Assembly (NCBI GenBank): GCA_002298165.1
Contig: DBMI01000067.1
Coordinates: forward strand, 1 to 64,000
Direction of reading: 5' to 3'
Origin: Desulfarculales bacterium UBA702
GTDB taxonomy: Bacteria > Desulfobacterota > Syntrophobacteria > Syntrophobacterales > Syntrophobacteraceae
DNA: 64,000 bases
Below, one piece after another: positions 17,665-28,478 of the stretch. The notes under the pieces were generated by a model. It was not told the origin of the DNA. It saw only the letters and a program-made list of their open reading frames with translations, and did not search any database. The position numbers were made by a program, and so were the translations under genes. Numbering within the stretch: the stretch's first letter is position 1; every line of letters begins with the position of its first letter.

Positions 17665-18711
17665 TTAGCTGAGGTGAGGATGCAATGCGAAATCCGCCAG
17701 CACCAGAAGCGTCATGGCCTCGCAGACCGGAATAATTCTGGGAATAGCCGAGATGTCGTGACGGCCTTTAATGCGGATCTCGGTGGGATTGCCCTGATCA
17801 TCCACGGTTTTCTGGGGCAGCGAGATAGACGGAATGGGTTTTACGGCAGCGCGTATCACGATTTCCATTCCGGTCGATAATCCGCCGAGAATGCCCCCAG
17901 CGTGGTTAGATTCATAGCCCTCCGGGGTCATCGGGTCGTTATTTTGGCTACCGCTCAAATCAGCTACCCGGAACCCCTCCCCTATTTCTATTCCTTTAAC
18001 GGCCCCGATCGACATTATCGCTGCTGCCAACCGCGCATCAAGCTTGTCGAAAACCGGCTCACCAAGTCCTGGAGGACACCCTTTGGCATAGATTCCCACT
18101 ATTCCTCCGGCCGAATCTCCAGCCTCTCGCAGTTCTTTGAGCCTTGTTTCCATTTTTCGTGCCGCCGATGCGTCAGGACAATAAAGAGAATTTTTCTCGA
18201 TCTGGTTCGGATCGAATTCACTGCATTCGACTCCCGCCAGAGCAAGGGTACACGCACGAACGCTGATCCCCCGCAGTTCGAGGAACTTTCTTGCAACAGC
18301 CCCCGCGGCAACACGCGCCGCAGTCTCTCTGGCCGAACTTCTTCCGCCGCCTCGCCAGTCACGGATCCCATATTTTTGCTCATAGGTCAGGTCAGCGTGG
18401 CCCGGGCGGTAAAGACGCGAGATTTCAGAGTAGTCCCCGCTCCTCACGTCGCGGTTGTATATAATTAGGCTTATGGGCGTTCCGGTGGTGACCCCCTCGA
18501 ATACCCCCGAGAGTATTTCAACCCTGTCCGGTTCCCCGCGCGGCGAGGTGAGTGCTTTTCCGGGTCTTCGTCTGTCGAGGTCTTTTTGAATTTCTTCAGC
18601 GGCAATGGCAATTCCCGGCGGGCAGCCGTCTATAACGGCACCGAGCGCCGGGCCGTGCGATTCACCCCAGGTCGTTACCCTGAATAGCCTTCCAAATGTG
18701 TTTCCCGCCAA
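17665..18711 (-). CDS. aroC: Chorismate synthase
   Basis: Converts 5-enolpyruvylshikimate-3-phosphate to chorismate with reduced FMN, the last common aromatic step. The start is a TTG at 18711, set by a GGAGG site five bases upstream, giving 348 residues that open with AGNTFGRLFRVTTWGESH, the usual first residues of the family. The longer frame up to 18837 would add 42 residues that match nothing and contain the AT-rich promoter area of clpS. Family signatures include GESHGPALG, RRPG, the GGRSSARETA segment and GILGGLSTG. Shikimate kinase lies elsewhere in the window at 49.7 kb. Confidence 0.93.
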   Translation of the reverse strand: MAGNTFGRLFRVTTWGESHGPALGAVIDGCPPGIAIAAEEIQKDLDRRRPGKALTSPRGEPDRVEILSGVFEGVTTGTPISLIIYNRDVRSGDYSEISRLYRPGHADLTYEQKYGIRDWRGGGRSSARETAARVAAGAVARKFLELRGISVRACTLALAGVECSEFDPNQIEKNSLYCPDASAARKMETRLKELREAGDSAGGIVGIYAKGCPPGLGEPVFDKLDARLAAAIMSIGAVKGIEIGEGFRVADLSGSQNNDPMTPEGYESNHAGGILGGLSTGMEIVIRAAVKPIPSISLPQKTVDDQGNPTEIRIKGRHDISAIPRIIPVCEAMTLLVLADFALHPHLS

Positions 18712-18761
18712 GCGAACCTCCCTATTTACATTCCTAAGTACATCAATTTCACCTAGAATAC

Positions 18762-18795
18762 TTTTGCTGAAAAACTTTTTCATTATAATTATAAT
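18762..18795 (+). promoter_or_regulatory. AT-rich promoter candidate for clpS-clpA-aat
   Basis: Two back-to-back TATAAT hexamers at 18784-18789 and 18790-18795 lie 66 bases before the clpS start. No good -35 hexamer sits at 17 bases; TTGCTG at 18764 is 14 or 20 bases away. Confidence 0.3.
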
Positions 18796-18860
18796 AAGAG
18801 AGTCTCCTCGAAGCAGACTTTTACTTACCTTTCCCAATTTTCAAATCAGGAGGGAAATGG

Positions 18861-19175
18861 ATGAGCGACTATCATCCTGATTACAGGGAAGATTTGGAAA
18901 CCAGGGTCGAAGAAGAACTGGAACGGCCCCCTATGTATAAGGTTCTGCTTCATAATGATGATTATACTACAATGGAATTTGTGGTCGAAGTCCTCCAGAA
19001 GATTTTCCACAAATCAGCCGCTGAAGCTACGCGGATCATGCTCCTCGTTCATCAGAGCGGCCGGGGAGTTTGTGGAGTTTTTTCGGAGGATATAGCCGAA
19101 ACCAAAGTGGAGATTGTGCACCATATGGCGAGGAAAAATGGTTTCCCGCTGAGGTGTAGCATGGAAGAAGCATAA
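18861..19175 (+). CDS. clpS: ATP-dependent Clp protease adaptor ClpS
   Basis: Binds the N-terminal destabilising residue of substrates and hands them to ClpAP. It is 104 residues long, with an acidic flexible N-terminus followed by the ClpS core: the VLLHNDDYTTMEFVV segment that lines the N-degron pocket, and a second part ending in CSMEEA. AGGAGGG lies six bases before the chosen ATG. It is followed two bases later by clpA and then by aat, so adaptor, unfoldase and the enzyme that creates N-degrons are in one operon. Confidence 0.95.
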   Translation: MSDYHPDYREDLETRVEEELERPPMYKVLLHNDDYTTMEFVVEVLQKIFHKSAAEATRIMLLVHQSGRGVCGVFSEDIAETKVEIVHHMARKNGFPLRCSMEEA

Positions 19176-19177
19176 AA

Positions 19178-21496
<2,319 letters not shown>

Positions 21497-21497
21497 G

Positions 21498-22175
21498 ATG
21501 CCGGTCTTTCGCCTTACAGACCAGCTTGTATTCCCAGATCCATCTTATGCAGTCTCCGGGGGACTCCTCGCAGTTGGCGGGGACCTCTCCCCGGAGCGGC
21601 TGCTTCTTGCTTACGCGAACGGAATTTTCCCCTGGTATTCGGACCCTGATCCTATCCTCTGGTGGTCTCCCGACCCTCGCCTGGTATTGTTCCCCGAAGA
21701 GCTGAAAGTTTCTTCCAGCCTTAAGCGTGTAATACGCAAGAACACTTACAAGGTTACAGTAAACCAGGCTTTTCGAGAGGTGATCCGCGGGTGTGCGGAC
21801 GTTCGCACCAAGTCCGGCGAAGGGACATGGATAACCCGAGAAATGATCCAGGCATACGTTCAGCTCCATGAACTCGGATTTGCCCATTCGATTGAAAGCT
21901 GGTCGGAGGATGAACTCTCAGGTGGATTATATGGTATTGCTCTGGGGCGGGCTTTTTTCGGCGAGTCGATGTTTTCTCTTAGAACCGATTCATCAAAGGT
22001 CGCCTTCGTCCATCTCGTCGGCATGCTTCGAGACTTGGGCTTTCACCTTATCGATTGCCAGACCACAACCGAGCATCTCAAAAGATTTGGCGCAAGGGAA
22101 ATACCCAGACGGGAATTTCTCGCGCGACTCGCTAATGCGCTTCAAGAAGACTTGAGGCCTTTGAACCTCAGTTAA
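21498..22175 (+). CDS. aat: Leucyl/phenylalanyl-tRNA--protein transferase
   Basis: Transfers Leu or Phe from aminoacyl-tRNA to N-terminal Lys or Arg, making substrates for ClpS. It is 225 residues with the family core: GGLLAVGGDLSPERLL, YANGIFPWYS, WWSPDPRLVL and later GLYGIALG and FFGESMFS. The start codon is one base after the clpA stop, implying translational coupling. The third gene of the clpS-clpA-aat unit completes a bacterial N-degron pathway in one transcript. Confidence 0.95.
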   Translation: MPVFRLTDQLVFPDPSYAVSGGLLAVGGDLSPERLLLAYANGIFPWYSDPDPILWWSPDPRLVLFPEELKVSSSLKRVIRKNTYKVTVNQAFREVIRGCADVRTKSGEGTWITREMIQAYVQLHELGFAHSIESWSEDELSGGLYGIALGRAFFGESMFSLRTDSSKVAFVHLVGMLRDLGFHLIDCQTTTEHLKRFGAREIPRREFLARLANALQEDLRPLNLS

Positions 22176-22231
22176 TTAACATAAAGGGAACGAGACGTTG
22201 CCCCGGACTCTTCTCCAGATGAGGTTTTCCG

Positions 22232-23560
22232 ATGATCGAAAAAGTAATAATTGTCGGCGCTGCCGGCCGTGATTTTCATAATTTCAACGTCTATTTCAAA
22301 GCAAATCCGCGCTACCGTGTTGTTGCCTTTACGGCCGCCCAAATTCCGAATATCGAGGGGCGCAACTATCCTCCCGAACTCGCAGGTGAGCTTTACCCGG
22401 AAGGAATCCCGATTTATTCCGAAGAAAATATGGGGCAACTCATTCGAGACCATCGCATTGACTTGGTAGCATTTTCATACAGCGATGTTTCCTATGAGCA
22501 CGTTATGCGAAAAGCCGCGATCGCGATGGCCGAAGGGGCTGATTTCATTCTACTGGGCGCTACATACACAATGCTCAAGTCGAGTAAACCCGTAGTGGCA
22601 GTCTGCGCGGTTCGCACCGGCTGCGGCAAATCACAGACCACACGAAAAGTCAGCAAGATCCTCCAGGAGCGTGGGAAAAAGGTGGTTGTCGTCCGCCACC
22701 CAATGCCTTACGGAGATTTGAAAAAACAAGTTGTGCAGCGTTTCTCGTGCCTCGACGACTTCAACTCCAACCGCTGCACCATAGAGGAGCGCGAGGAGTA
22801 CGAACCCATTATCGAGCGCGGCATGGTCGTCTATGCAGGAATCGATTACGCTAAAATTCTCGAACGAGCCGAAGCCGAGGCCGACATAATCGTCTGGGAC
22901 GGGGGTAACAATGACACTCCGTTCTACCACCCCGACCTGCATATCGTTGTTTTCGATCCTCACCGGGCCGGGCACGAACTCCTTTATTATCCGGGTGAGA
23001 CAAATATGATCATGGCCGATGTTGCGATCATCAATAAGGTCGATACCGCCATGCTGGTCGATGTAGAAAAAGTCTTGAAAAATATTCACATGAGCAACCC
23101 GAGAGCAGAAGTCGTAATGGCCGAATCTCCAATTATTGTGGATAATCCGGAGCGCATCCGCGGAAGGCGCGTACTCGTGGTCGAGGACGGCCCTACCCTC
23201 ACCCACGGCGGAATGCCTTTCGGCGCAGCGGCAATTGCCGCCAGGCAGTTTGGGGCTGCAGAGATAGTGGATCCTCGCCCCTTTGCTGTCGGTGCAATAC
23301 TTGAAACATTCCAACGCTATCCCAATATCGGAAATCAATTGCCGTCAATGGGATACTCAGAGCAGCAGATACTCGATCTGGAAGCCAGTATTAATGCCAC
23401 CGATTGCGACCTGGTAATATTTTCCACTCCAACAGATCTTACATGCCTGCTGAACATCAACAAGCCGGCCCTCAGAATCCGATATGAATACAAAGACCAT
23501 GGCCAACCCTATCTCGAGGATATACTGATTGACAAACTCTCGACGATGGGAGCCTTATGA
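22232..23560 (+). CDS. COG2403 GTPase, related to cyclic 2,3-diphosphoglycerate synthetase
   Basis: 442 residues: an N-terminal Rossmann-like domain (IIVGAAGRDFHNFN), then a P-loop CAVRTGCGKSQTTRK near residue 135 and downstream nucleotide-binding segments (WDGGNND, AIINKVD). The size and order match the family that includes cyclic 2,3-diphosphoglycerate synthetase of thermophilic methanogens, but most bacterial members are uncharacterised. A GAGG site precedes the ATG by seven bases. It is followed seven bases later by a carbamate kinase gene, a pairing I believe recurs in other anaerobes. Role in carbamoyl phosphate or arginine metabolism is inference. Confidence 0.75.
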   Translation: MIEKVIIVGAAGRDFHNFNVYFKANPRYRVVAFTAAQIPNIEGRNYPPELAGELYPEGIPIYSEENMGQLIRDHRIDLVAFSYSDVSYEHVMRKAAIAMAEGADFILLGATYTMLKSSKPVVAVCAVRTGCGKSQTTRKVSKILQERGKKVVVVRHPMPYGDLKKQVVQRFSCLDDFNSNRCTIEEREEYEPIIERGMVVYAGIDYAKILERAEAEADIIVWDGGNNDTPFYHPDLHIVVFDPHRAGHELLYYPGETNMIMADVAIINKVDTAMLVDVEKVLKNIHMSNPRAEVVMAESPIIVDNPERIRGRRVLVVEDGPTLTHGGMPFGAAAIAARQFGAAEIVDPRPFAVGAILETFQRYPNIGNQLPSMGYSEQQILDLEASINATDCDLVIFSTPTDLTCLLNINKPALRIRYEYKDHGQPYLEDILIDKLSTMGAL

Positions 23561-23567
23561 GGCGCAG

Positions 23568-24509
23568 ATGAATCGAAAGGCTGCGAAGAAGGAAATTCTT
23601 CTAATCGCCCTTGGAGGAAACTCCATGGTACGCAAGGGCCAGGCCGGAAGCATCGAAGAGCAGTTCAGAAATCTTTCGGTGCCGCTTGCTCAGGCGGCGC
23701 GCCTTTCGAGGCGTTATCGCATAATCATCACTCATGGAAATGGTCCTCAGGTAGGAAATCTTTTGCTGCAACAGGAATGCTGCTCCGGTGTTCCACGTTT
23801 GCCCCTGGAGATCCTTGTCGCCCAGACGCAGGGGCAGATCGGTTACATGATCGAGTCAACACTCGATAACGAATTGATGAAAATGGAGGGCGAGCACGAG
23901 CAGTTGATTGTGACGGTGTTGACTTATGTTCTCGTCGATGCGGAAGATCAAGCCTTCGCCAGTCCCACTAAGCCTATAGGCCCCGCGTTTGACGAAGAAA
24001 CCGCATCGAAGCTCCCCTACCCTGTGGTCAGAACTCCCAGAGGATTCCGCCGAGTTGTTGCATCCCCCAGCCCCATTACGATCATAGAAAAACGCGAGAT
24101 AAAGCGCCTGATTGACCTGGGTTTCATCGTCATAGCATGCGGCGGCGGCGGGATCCCGGTCATTCGCCACGAAAGGGCCTTCCAGGGCATAGATGCGGTA
24201 ATCGATAAGGACCTTGCAAGTGCCAAACTGGCGGAGGAGGTGGGTGTCGATGCGCTCATTATTGCAACCGATGTGGAAGCGGTCGCCCTGGGCTACGGCA
24301 CCAATGACGAAAACTTTTTGCGCAGCCTGTCGGCCGATGATGCAAGGGATTACCTTCGAAAAGGCCTGTTTCCGCCGGGCTCGATGGGCCCGAAGATCGA
24401 AGCGGCCCTTCATTTTGTAGGGTCGAGCGGAAAACGCGCGGTAATATGCTCCATCGATGCCATTGAAGATGCAGTGGATGGGAAAGCCGGCACCGAACTG
24501 ATCAAGTGA
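23568..24509 (+). CDS. arcC: Carbamate kinase
   Basis: Interconverts carbamoyl phosphate + ADP and ammonia/CO2 + ATP. It is 313 residues in the amino-acid-kinase fold, with LIALGGNSM, THGNGPQVGN, the VACGGGGIPV loop and the C-terminal PPGSMGPKIEAA. The start at 23568 has GAGG six bases upstream; the longer frame from 23529 would overlap the GTPase gene by 32 bases. No arginine deiminase gene is nearby; instead its neighbour is the COG2403 GTPase, and a LOR/SDH-type protein is convergent. The direction of the reaction in this cell is not known. Confidence 0.9.
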   Translation: MNRKAAKKEILLIALGGNSMVRKGQAGSIEEQFRNLSVPLAQAARLSRRYRIIITHGNGPQVGNLLLQQECCSGVPRLPLEILVAQTQGQIGYMIESTLDNELMKMEGEHEQLIVTVLTYVLVDAEDQAFASPTKPIGPAFDEETASKLPYPVVRTPRGFRRVVASPSPITIIEKREIKRLIDLGFIVIACGGGGIPVIRHERAFQGIDAVIDKDLASAKLAEEVGVDALIIATDVEAVALGYGTNDENFLRSLSADDARDYLRKGLFPPGSMGPKIEAALHFVGSSGKRAVICSIDAIEDAVDGKAGTELIK

Positions 24510-24544
24510 TCTGAACAATTAGTCCGGCACTTCAAAGATTTCCA

Positions 24545-25648
24545 TCACGTTCTGCGCCGAAGTCTCCTATGCAGATTCACTACAAAGTCCTGAGTATTTG
24601 TTAAAATCGACCTCGCGGTTAGCGAACCGCGGTTTGCGAGTTTATTCACGGCGAATTCGGACATATCTATCGTAAAGAAATAGACCGGGCGAACCGTTCC
24701 ATCCTCTGTGACATTGTATGAAGGTATCATGTTGCCGGTTGCGATCGAGTGGAGTTGAGTCGCCATGGCGATAACGGTGGTTGTCCGGCGCGCAAGAGAC
24801 CTCATCTTATCCTGGGCTTTGTAATTATCGGCGATTACTCCAGGCAGCGGTCCGTCATCACGTATTGAACCCGCAAGAACGTAGGGGATTTCATTTTCCA
24901 CTATTGAGTGCATAATGCCATCTTTTACAAGTCCCGATTTTACCGCCTCTTCTATCGAACCGATCCTGCGAACCATGTTTATAGTTTCAATATGCTTGTA
25001 ATGCCCAAGTTCTGCATGCCTCTTGGTGTAGATATCCTGCCCTAGCGCGGTTCCGAAAATTGAGGCTTCGAGATCGTGAGTTGCGAGTGCGTTTCCGGCA
25101 AGCAAGCCGTGCACGTATCCTTCACTTATTATTCCCGACATTGCCTCCCTGGCGTCCTTGTCGAATGCTACCGCTGGGCCGAGCACCCATAGAACAAAAC
25201 CATTTTCGCGCTCGAATTCGAGCATTTCATAGAGCTCGTCATAGTCGAAGGAAAAAGATGTTTCGCGGCATACCTGGGTCCTGAACGCGAATTTCTCGGA
25301 TACAGGACATTCGAATCCGAAGGCGGCTGTATGGACGTAAATGCCATCCTCGCCGTTCTCCATCCTGCCGCAAGCAACACGGTCGCCTTTTACAAGCAAC
25401 CGGAATTCTTTTACTGCAAGCGATCCGTCATTTTCGAGAACTACCACGCAGTCCATTCGAGACTGGCGAGGCAGCACCCAGTTTCCCGGCGAGAGTTGGA
25501 AATATTCAGGGTAAATTGAAGTGGCGTGGAAATTCTCCGGAGCGACGCCGGCTGTTTCGACATTTTTAAAGAGAGTCAGGGGGGCATCATTGAACTGAGG
25601 TTTAGTAAAATTGGGGGGGCAAAAAACGGGCAGATTAAAAGAAGGCAT
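24545..25648 (-). CDS. LOR/SDH (TIGR00300) family protein, possible ornithine cyclodeaminase
   Basis: 367 residues with the LOR/SDH conserved domain: an N-terminal part around residues 20-130, then a nucleotide-binding half with the family run VHGLLAGNALATHDLE and GTALGQDIY. The same domain forms the C-terminal half of cyanobacterial AgrE/ArgZ, and an archaeal relative has been reported to convert ornithine to proline, so ornithine cyclodeaminase activity is a reasonable guess. AAGGAG lies ten bases before the ATG. It ends 35 bases from the convergent carbamate kinase gene. An ornithine/carbamoyl-phosphate link between these three genes is inferred only from position. Confidence 0.7.
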   Translation of the reverse strand: MPSFNLPVFCPPNFTKPQFNDAPLTLFKNVETAGVAPENFHATSIYPEYFQLSPGNWVLPRQSRMDCVVVLENDGSLAVKEFRLLVKGDRVACGRMENGEDGIYVHTAAFGFECPVSEKFAFRTQVCRETSFSFDYDELYEMLEFERENGFVLWVLGPAVAFDKDAREAMSGIISEGYVHGLLAGNALATHDLEASIFGTALGQDIYTKRHAELGHYKHIETINMVRRIGSIEEAVKSGLVKDGIMHSIVENEIPYVLAGSIRDDGPLPGVIADNYKAQDKMRSLARRTTTVIAMATQLHSIATGNMIPSYNVTEDGTVRPVYFFTIDMSEFAVNKLANRGSLTARSILTNTQDFVVNLHRRLRRRT

Positions 25649-25661
25649 GGCAGCGGACTCC

Positions 25662-26261
25662 TTACTCTACCGGTTGTTCGCGGCGTTTCGCCTCCTTGTA
25701 GAAGTTGGTGAAATAGTCGAAGGCGGAGTAGTAGCCGAGGAAAACCGATATCCAGAGAAATACTATGCCTATCATGTCCAGTGTGTGCTGGATGTTTGGC
25801 AATGCAGGCAATAGAAAGATAAATCCCAGGCTTTGGGAAAGCATCTTATTTTTTCCCATTCGGCTGGCGTTTATTATGTATCCCTGCCCTACCGCAATTA
25901 CACGAAGGCCGGTAATTATTATCTCACGTCCAACTATTAGCCAGGCGAGCCAAGCATCGACTTTGCCGTGCGGAATGAGCATGATAAGGACGGCAGCGGT
26001 AAGGAGTTTGTCGGCAAGAGGGTCGAGAAGCCTGCCGATGGAGGTTACTGTGTTTCTGCGACGCGCGAGAAAACCATCGAAAAGATCGGTCAGGGAAGCC
26101 AAAACATAGACCACGAAAGCCAGATTCATCGAGAAGTCGGATGAGGGTTGCTTCAGGAGTGCCACTATCACAGGAATAGACGCCATCCTGAGATAAGTCA
26201 GAAAATTTGGCAGGGTAATGAAGTTCTGCCTCGAGAGGTCACTTTTCCTTAATACGATCAT
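25662..26261 (-). CDS. pgsA: CDP-diacylglycerol--glycerol-3-phosphate 3-phosphatidyltransferase
   Basis: Makes phosphatidylglycerol phosphate in the inner membrane. It has 199 residues with several membrane helices and the complete CDP-alcohol phosphotransferase motif: Asp59, Asp62-Gly63, Ala66-Arg67, Gly76, Asp80 and Asp84. The length is normal for PgsA. The TIGR00300-type gene starts 14 bases downstream of its stop on the same strand, so co-transcription is possible. Confidence 0.9.
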   Translation of the reverse strand: MIVLRKSDLSRQNFITLPNFLTYLRMASIPVIVALLKQPSSDFSMNLAFVVYVLASLTDLFDGFLARRRNTVTSIGRLLDPLADKLLTAAVLIMLIPHGKVDAWLAWLIVGREIIITGLRVIAVGQGYIINASRMGKNKMLSQSLGFIFLLPALPNIQHTLDMIGIVFLWISVFLGYYSAFDYFTNFYKEAKRREQPVE

Positions 26262-26324
26262 CAGTCGTTATGCCGTCCTTTGTCCTCCGTCCGCTTTTCA
26301 CTCAATCTGCCTTCTTGTCTCGCA

Positions 26325-26960
26325 TTATTTTATTCTTCTGTAAAGATCCATTACCGTCCTGACGTACATCTGCGTTTCATTGTACGGTGGGATTCCCCCA
26401 TATTTGTCGACAGCTTCAGGACCGGCATTATAGGCTGCCAGCGCCAGGTGCAAGTTGTTGCTGAACCTGTCCATCATCATGCGCAGGTATTTGACACCAC
26501 CCTCGATGTTCTGCCCGGGATCGAACGGGTTTGAAACTCCCATATCGCGTGACGTACCGGGCATAAGTTGCATAAGACCCATTGCACCCTTTGGTGAAAT
26601 GGCGCGAGCATTGTAGCCCGACTCACATCGGATCACGGCCTTGACAAGGTTACAGTCAATGCCATAAGTCTTGCATGTAAGCTGGATGTATGCGTCGTAT
26701 TCTTTCTGATTGGCCAGCGGAGCCAATGACAGCGTCCGGTATTGATATACGTTGGCTGGGAAATATTTCCGAAAGTTTTCCATGGTGAGGGGTGGCAATT
26801 TGACCGGAGTCGATTGTCCGTAGGTCGGTGCATTTGTGTAATGGATTACACCATCCCGGTCAACATATTTAAAGATTTCAGCCCGGCAATTGGAGCTGAA
26901 AATGGACAGCACGACTACAGCGCATAGGAGACAACAGGCTAATCTCGCCCAGCGCTTCAT
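26325..26960 (-). CDS. Lytic transglycosylase with DUF4124-like N-terminus
   Basis: Cleaves peptidoglycan glycan strands. From the ATG at 26960 (GGAGGT five to six bases upstream) the 211-residue precursor has a signal peptide of about 27 residues, then a short beta domain of the DUF4124 type (IFKYVDRDGVIHYTN, about 29-43), and an SLT goose-lysozyme-like domain with the catalytic Glu113 in RCESGYN, GLMQLMPGT and ALAAYNAGP. The longer frame to 26996 would place 12 residues before the signal peptide. It is a stand-alone cell-wall remodelling enzyme, probably periplasmic. Confidence 0.92.
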   Translation of the reverse strand: MKRWARLACCLLCAVVVLSIFSSNCRAEIFKYVDRDGVIHYTNAPTYGQSTPVKLPPLTMENFRKYFPANVYQYRTLSLAPLANQKEYDAYIQLTCKTYGIDCNLVKAVIRCESGYNARAISPKGAMGLMQLMPGTSRDMGVSNPFDPGQNIEGGVKYLRMMMDRFSNNLHLALAAYNAGPEAVDKYGGIPPYNETQMYVRTVMDLYRRIK

Positions 26961-27001
26961 TACCACCTCCTTGTTCCCAGAAACAGGCTTTCTCATGCCT
27001 G

Positions 27002-27658
27002 TTACTTTTCCACCTTTTTCCAGTCCTGCAAAAACTTTTCAATGCCAATATCAGTTAGTGGGTGTCGAACGAGCTGTTCTATGACCTTGTGCGGAATCGT
27101 AGCAATATCCGCGCCTAAACGTGCGGCCTCCAGCACATGTAGTGGATTTCTTATGCTGGCGACTATAACTTCTGTCTCGAAAAGGTAATTGGAGTAGATA
27201 TCTATGATCTGCCGTACCAATTCCATGCCGTCATGGGAGATATCATCGAGTCTTCCAACGAAAGGACTTATATATGTTGCGCCGGCTTTTGCGGCGAGAA
27301 GTGCCTGAAGCGGCGAAAAAACCAAGGTTACATTCGTTGAGACCCCTTCTTGTGATAAAGTTTTGACAGCTTTCAGCCCGGCTGCCGTCATGGGAATCTT
27401 CACCACGACATTTTCGTGGATCCCTGACAACTCGCGTGCCTCGCGAAGCATTCCTTCAAGGTCGCAGCAAACCCCCTCAGCACTGACGGGCCCCTGGACA
27501 ATTTCGCAGATCTTTTTAATATGGCCTTTGAACTCGGTGCGGGAGACTATCCCCTCCTTGGAAATAAGGGAGGGATTAGTGGTTACTCCGTCAAGAACTC
27601 CAAGTTCATTTGCATCTCTTATCTCGTCAAGATTCGCAGTATCAATGAAAAATCTCAT
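27002..27658 (-). CDS. Transaldolase-like fructose-6-phosphate aldolase
   Basis: 218 residues, the size of the small transaldolase/FSA class (class I aldolase, Schiff-base lysine). Motifs: FIDTANLDEI at the N-terminus, GVTTNPSLISKEG, VVKIPMT containing the catalytic-type lysine, and YISPFVGRLDD. GGGAGGGG precedes the ATG. In anaerobes lacking a full-length transaldolase this enzyme usually serves the pentose phosphate pathway; whether it acts as transaldolase or as fructose-6-phosphate aldolase cannot be told from sequence alone. Confidence 0.9.
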   Translation of the reverse strand: MRFFIDTANLDEIRDANELGVLDGVTTNPSLISKEGIVSRTEFKGHIKKICEIVQGPVSAEGVCCDLEGMLREARELSGIHENVVVKIPMTAAGLKAVKTLSQEGVSTNVTLVFSPLQALLAAKAGATYISPFVGRLDDISHDGMELVRQIIDIYSNYLFETEVIVASIRNPLHVLEAARLGADIATIPHKVIEQLVRHPLTDIGIEKFLQDWKKVEK

Positions 27659-27720
27659 TGAGTAGTCCCCTCCCCATGTTTAGCTACAGACCAAATTTCA
27701 AACAAGCTTCGCTCGTGCAA

Positions 27721-27978
27721 TCACCTGGACATACGCTTGAAGTACTTGTCGTAGCACTCCTCGCTGCAAAAATGCATTACTTTTCCCTGTACTACTCCCT
27801 TTACCCCTTGCTCTTTAAGAAAATAGGCGCCGCATTGCGGGTCCTTGATCATTTCGCCGTCAGGCTTTTGGGGCTTTGTATCCTGGGCATTGGGTGAACC
27901 TAAAAATGGCTTTGTGTACTTTTTTATAAAGAAATATATGATCCCAATCAGGATGATATAGATCAAGACGCGCTGCAT
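27721..27978 (-). CDS. Small membrane-anchored Cys protein (TRASH/YHS-like)
   Basis: 85 residues with an N-terminal membrane helix (about 4-18), a short linker, then a compact C-terminal unit with MIKDPQCG, VMHFCSEEC and three cysteines (49, 71, 75). This is the pattern of the small PP0621/TRASH-like proteins thought to bind a metal. It starts 2 bases after the folK stop on the same strand and lacks a strong ribosome site, which suggests translational coupling to folK. Function unknown. Confidence 0.7.
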   Translation of the reverse strand: MQRVLIYIILIGIIYFFIKKYTKPFLGSPNAQDTKPQKPDGEMIKDPQCGAYFLKEQGVKGVVQGKVMHFCSEECYDKYFKRMSR

Positions 27979-27980
27979 AA

Positions 27981-28478
27981 TCAGATATCCACTTTTTCGA
28001 TTTCCTGGCCGTGGTCCATTGCTCTGAGCCTCTCGAGCATTTCCAGAGCGCTCAATTCCAGCATGGGGTGTACCCAGCCCGGATCTATCTCTGCAAGAGG
28101 CGCAAGCACGAATAGTCTTTCGTGCATCAGCGGATGAGGTATTGTCAAGCGGGGGGAATCTACCCGCTTGTCTCCGTAGTAAAGGATGTCAAGGTCAAGG
28201 GTGCGCGGCCCCCACTTTATTGTTCGAACCCTCCCGAAATCCTGTTCCACAGCGAGCAATGTTTCGAGCAGGTCTTCGGGTTCTAGTGCCGTTTGGAGCA
28301 ATGCGGCCGCATTTATGAACCAGTTCTGACCGGCAAATCCCACCGGTTTCGTCCTGTAAAGGGACGAGACTTTTAGAATATGAATTTCCGGATGTTTTCG
28401 CAGCAGTTCAAAAACATCCAGACAGGTACGAATACTTTCGCCCTGGTTACTTCCTATGCCGACAGCAACTCTTTGCAC
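27981..28478 (-). CDS. folK: 2-amino-4-hydroxy-6-hydroxymethyldihydropteridine diphosphokinase
   Basis: Transfers pyrophosphate from ATP to hydroxymethyldihydropterin in folate synthesis. 165 residues; signatures GIGSNQGES, PVGFAGQNWFINAA, GPRTLDLDILYYG and IPHP. The start is GTG with GAGG just before it. It overlaps the 3' end of dapL by 32 bases, so it is the distal gene of the lysine cluster. Confidence 0.93.
   Translation of the reverse strand: MQRVAVGIGSNQGESIRTCLDVFELLRKHPEIHILKVSSLYRTKPVGFAGQNWFINAAALLQTALEPEDLLETLLAVEQDFGRVRTIKWGPRTLDLDILYYGDKRVDSPRLTIPHPLMHERLFVLAPLAEIDPGWVHPMLELSALEMLERLRAMDHGQEIEKVDI

Noticed and set aside
22631..23338. 235-codon open frame on the minus strand
   Set aside because: Antisense to the COG2403 GTPase gene; no family resemblance.
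23856..24518. 220-codon open frame on the minus strand
   Set aside because: Antisense to carbamate kinase, which has full motif support.
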